Assembly: GCA_964570895.1 (NCBI GenBank)
Contig: CAZMZD010000001.1
Span: 1-64,000, forward strand
Source: RGIG1918 sp964570895
Lineage (GTDB): Bacteria > Cyanobacteriota > Vampirovibrionia > Gastranaerophilales > Gastranaerophilaceae
Reading direction: 5' to 3'
Length of the DNA: 64,000 nucleotides
The translations under genes and the position numbers were made by a program. Shown piece after piece: positions 61,542-64,000 of this stretch. A model generated the notes under the pieces. That model worked only from the letters and a program-made list of their open reading frames with translations. It searched no databases and was not told the origin of the DNA. Every line of letters begins with the position of its first letter. Positions within the stretch are counted from its first letter, which is position 1.

Positions 61542-61865
61542 TTACAAATGTTTTTCAATATTTGAAACAATAGTTGATTTTGGCATTAAGCCAACCATAA
61601 CTTCTTTTGCTTCGCCGCCTTTGAAAACAAGCAAGCTTGGAAGCCCTGAAATTTGAAATTCTTTTGCAATTTTTAAGTTTTCATCCGTATTTACTTTAAC
61701 GACTTTAACTTTTCCGTCAAATTCTTGCGCGATATCATCAAGAACAGGCCCAAGTTTTCTGCAAGGCCCGCACCATGGAGCCCAAAAGTCTACAAGAACA
61801 ACCGAGTCTGACTTTATGACTTCGTTTTCAAAAGTAATATCTGTTACATCTTTTGCATTACTCAT
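61542..61865 (-). CDS. trxA: thioredoxin
   Basis: Thioredoxin reduces disulfides in the cytoplasm. The active site WCGPC (C32, C35) is in VDFWAPWCGPCRKLGP. The start is set at 61865 (MSNAKDVTDITF), which has AAAGGAG upstream; a longer frame is open but runs into the promoter. The 107-residue length is standard. It is divergent from nth and shares an ATTATAAT -10 element with it. Confidence 0.95.
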   Translation of the reverse strand: MSNAKDVTDITFENEVIKSDSVVLVDFWAPWCGPCRKLGPVLDDIAQEFDGKVKVVKVNTDENLKIAKEFQISGLPSLLVFKGGEAKEVMVGLMPKSTIVSNIEKHL

Positions 61866-61890
61866 ATAATTCTCCTTTGTTAATGTTTGT

Positions 61891-61898
61891 ATTATAAT
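61891..61898. promoter_or_regulatory. shared trxA/nth -10 element
   Basis: ATTATAAT contains TATAAT on both strands: plus 61893-61898, seven bases before the nth ATG, and minus 61896-61891, giving trxA a leader of about 19 bases with a ribosome site. Confidence 0.55.
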
Positions 61899-61905
61899 TT
61901 TAATT

Positions 61906-62550
61906 ATGGATTTTGACAAGTTAGTTAAATGTTTAATCGAGGATAACAATAGCGGGAAAGTTCAAAGGACTGACTTTGTTAATTTTATGGAAAAAGTCGA
62001 AAGTCCTTTTGTGGCGCTTATTGCAACAATTTTGAGCCTTAGAACTAATGATAAAACAACAATTGGTGCAATGCTTAGAATGCTTGAGCTTGGCAAAACT
62101 CCTGAAGATTTTGCCGCCTGTGATGTTGAAAAGCTTGCGAGCGCTATTTATCCTGTCGGTTTTTATAAAAACAAAGCAGAGCAGATTATAGAATTATCTA
62201 AAATTTTATGTGAAAAATATAGTTCGCAAGTTCCGGCTTCAATTGAAGAGCTTATGAAATTTAGGGGTGTGGGCAGAAAAACGGCAAACCTTGTTCTTGC
62301 AAAAGGTTTTAATTTGCCTGCAATTTGTGTTGACGTGCATGTGCATAGGATTTGCAACAGGTTGGGATTTTTAAAAACCAAAACGCCGGATGAAACAGAA
62401 TTAAAATTAAGAGAAATTTTACCACAAAAATTTTGGGCTGATTTCAATACACTTCTTGTAACTCATGGGCAAAATATTTGCAAACCTCAAAAACCATTGT
62501 GCGAGAAGTGTTCGATAGCTAATTTGTGTAAGAGTAAAATAGTTAAATAA
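61906..62550 (+). CDS. nth: endonuclease III
   Basis: Nth removes oxidised pyrimidines from DNA. The helix-hairpin-helix KFRGVGRKTANLVLAK carries catalytic K125, and D143 lies in CVDVHVHRICNRLGF. The C-terminal iron-sulfur loop CKPQKPLCEKCSIANLC has the expected C-X6-C-X2-C-X5-C spacing. The helix-inserting residue region reads LSLRTNDK, a variant of LSAQTTD. The length of 214 residues is normal. No ribosome site is visible, so a leaderless mRNA is likely. ilvD follows after 11 bases. Confidence 0.95.
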   Translation: MDFDKLVKCLIEDNNSGKVQRTDFVNFMEKVESPFVALIATILSLRTNDKTTIGAMLRMLELGKTPEDFAACDVEKLASAIYPVGFYKNKAEQIIELSKILCEKYSSQVPASIEELMKFRGVGRKTANLVLAKGFNLPAICVDVHVHRICNRLGFLKTKTPDETELKLREILPQKFWADFNTLLVTHGQNICKPQKPLCEKCSIANLCKSKIVK

Positions 62551-62561
62551 AGGATAAAAAA

Positions 62562-64000
62562 ATGAGAAGTGACAACGTTAAAAAAGGTATAAACAAAGCT
62601 CCACACAGAGCATTGCTTTTTGCAGACGGCGTTAGCCCAAAAGCAATGGATAGGCCATTTATCGGGATTGCAAGTTCTTTTTCAGACCTTGTTCCTGGGC
62701 ATGTTAATATGCGTGATTTAGAACGTCAAATTGAGAAAGGTATTCACTCTGGTGGCGGGCAAAGTTTTATTTTTGGCGTTCCTGCTGTCTGCGATGGCAT
62801 TGCGATGGGGCATGACGGTATGCGCTATTCTCTTCCGAGCCGTGATTTGATTGCGGATTGTGTTGAATCTGTTGCTTCTGCTCATCAGCTTGACGGGCTC
62901 GTTCTTCTTACAAATTGCGATAAAATCACCCCGGGGATGTTGATTGCAGCGCTTCGCCTTGATATTCCAACTATCGTTGTAACGGCAGGCCCCAGCCTCG
63001 ACGGTTTTTGCAAAGATGTTGACAGTTTGACATTTATCAGAGGTTCGTTTGAAGCAATTGGCAAATTAAGAGCAGGCGAAATCACTGAAGAAAGGTTGTA
63101 TGAATTTGAACAAAATTGCTGCCCGACAGCAGGCTCTTGCCAAGGTTTATACACTGCAAACACTATGGCATGCCTCACTGAAGTTATGGGTATGAGTTTG
63201 GCAGGTTGCGCGGCTGCAAGCGCTGTTAGCGCCAAAAAGAAAAGAATTGCATTTGAATCCGGTCTTGCAATTATGGACCTTGTTCGAAATAATATTACGC
63301 CAAGCCAAATTGTCACCCGCGATTCTTTAAGAAATGCTATTATTATGGACTTAGCGCTCGGTGGTTCGACAAATTCAATTCTTCACCTTCTTGCAATTGC
63401 AAGTACGGCAGGAATCGATATTTCCCTTAAAGATTTTGAAGAATTAAGCTTTAAAATTCCTCAAATCATTAAGCTTGACCCATCTTCAACCCTTACTATG
63501 TCAGACTTTGCGCGCGCAGGCGGAGTTTTGGGGGCTGAAAAAAATCTTTTAGGCCACACTCCTGAATTCAAAGATTGTATGACAGTTTCAGGCTATAAAA
63601 TTTCAGAACTGACCGAGAGTGCTTGGGTTAATCCTAACGTGATTAAACCGCTTGATAATCCTGTGACATCAAATGCCGGCCTTGCTGTTTTATATGGCAA
63701 CTTGGCACAAGAAGGCGCTGTCGTTAAAATGAGCGGCGTCGATAAAGAATGCTTTGAATTCACAGGCACTGCAAAAGTTTACGAGTCTGAAGAAGAAGCG
63801 ATGAAAGCAATTGAAGATGATGTCGTGGTTGCAGGCGATGTTGTTGTTATTCGCTATGAAGGCCCAAAAGGAGGCCCCGGTATGCGCGAAATGCTTGCGC
63901 CAACTTCTTTGATTGTGGGCAAAGGCTTAGGTAAAAAAGTTGCACTTATCACGGATGGCAGATTTTCCGGTGGCACTCGCGGTTTGTGCATCGGCCACAT
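62562..64000 (+). CDS. ilvD: dihydroxy-acid dehydratase (3' end outside window)
   Basis: IlvD is an iron-sulfur dehydratase in branched-chain amino acid synthesis. The frame opens at 62562 after AAGGAT and is open to the right edge, giving about 479 of the usual 550 or so residues. Motifs include FVPAVCDGIAMGHDGM-type region, SNCDKITPGM-like NCDKITPGM (C119) and CCPTAGSCQGLYTANTM. The first cluster position reads LVPGHVNM as in E. coli-type enzymes rather than TPCN. It is 11 bases after nth and may share its transcript. ilvC lies at the other end of the window. Confidence 0.95.
   Translation, partial: MRSDNVKKGINKAPHRALLFADGVSPKAMDRPFIGIASSFSDLVPGHVNMRDLERQIEKGIHSGGGQSFIFGVPAVCDGIAMGHDGMRYSLPSRDLIADCVESVASAHQLDGLVLLTNCDKITPGMLIAALRLDIPTIVVTAGPSLDGFCKDVDSLTFIRGSFEAIGKLRAGEITEERLYEFEQNCCPTAGSCQGLYTANTMACLTEVMGMSLAGCAAASAVSAKKKRIAFESGLAIMDLVRNNITPSQIVTRDSLRNAIIMDLALGGSTNSILHLLAIASTAGIDISLKDFEELSFKIPQIIKLDPSSTLTMSDFARAGGVLGAEKNLLGHTPEFKDCMTVSGYKISELTESAWVNPNVIKPLDNPVTSNAGLAVLYGNLAQEGAVVKMSGVDKECFEFTGTAKVYESEEEAMKAIEDDVVVAGDVVVIRYEGPKGGPGMREMLAPTSLIVGKGLGKKVALITDGRFSGGTRGLCIGH

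Noticed and set aside
1..64000. CRISPR array or restriction system
   Set aside because: No regularly spaced direct repeats of CRISPR type and no restriction or methylase pair were seen.

Overview
The window looks like chromosome from an AT-rich, Gram-negative, flagellated, non-photosynthetic bacterium. An outer membrane with lipid A and Kdo is implied by lpxK, kdsA and an mlaE-mlaF-mlaD operon, and a meso-diaminopimelate cell wall by the DNPR motif in MurE. Two flagellins, the efp-accB-accC order seen in cyanobacteria, and recurring small proteins with an N-terminal Phe-Gly/Arg-Gly-type tag suggest the Gastranaerophilales/Vampirovibrionia (Melainabacteria) lineage of gut bacteria. That assignment is inference; no rRNA is present to confirm it.

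Layout. 1-0.9 kb: start of a phage-tail-type gene pair running off the left edge. 1-18.8 kb: housekeeping genes (glyA, ilvC, rph, the division/wall cluster rsmH-ftsL-ftsI-murE, infB-rbfA-truB, mutS, a CoA-disulfide-reductase-like flavoprotein, rsmD). 18.9-23.8 kb: envelope operon mlaE-mlaF-mlaD-lpxK-metF. 23.9-25.2 kb: an amidohydrolase that has lost metal ligands. 25.2-26.7 kb: a second phage-tail-type gene pair with its own terminator. 26.8-30.1 kb: leuS, rplU-rpmA and tRNA-Asp. 30.1-35.9 kb: accessory block behind the tRNA (phosphatase, two effector-like proteins, GNAT, MATE, nucleotidyltransferase). 36-44.4 kb: adenine deaminase, then an Arn-like set (ArnT-like, ArnC-like, YdjC-type deacetylase, two-component system, UDP-glucuronate decarboxylase). 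44.4-48.9 kb: a 55-residue small protein, efp-accB-accC and a CCA-adding-type enzyme. 49-51 kb: two tandem flagellins. 51-56.4 kb: rfbA, recA, kdsA, nadB-nadC. 56.4-57.7 kb: tRNA-Leu and lrgAB. 57.8-60.6 kb: two lineage-type proteins. 60.6-61.2 kb: a repeat-rich gene-free stretch. 61.2-64 kb: two tRNA-Pro, trxA, nth and a partial ilvD.

How it fits together. The most unusual pattern is two isolated phage-tail-fibre-like gene pairs 25 kb apart. Each is wedged between housekeeping genes, has no other phage genes nearby, and is preceded by the same tandem 12-14 bp box. This looks like a scattered but co-regulated tail or receptor-binding system (tailocin, gene-transfer agent or domesticated phage). 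Other notable patterns are a large class of genes with a -10-like hexamer 5-8 bases before the start codon and no ribosome-binding site (probably leaderless mRNAs), divergent pairs sharing one symmetric -10 element, and an Arn-like glycolipid modification set around a two-component system.
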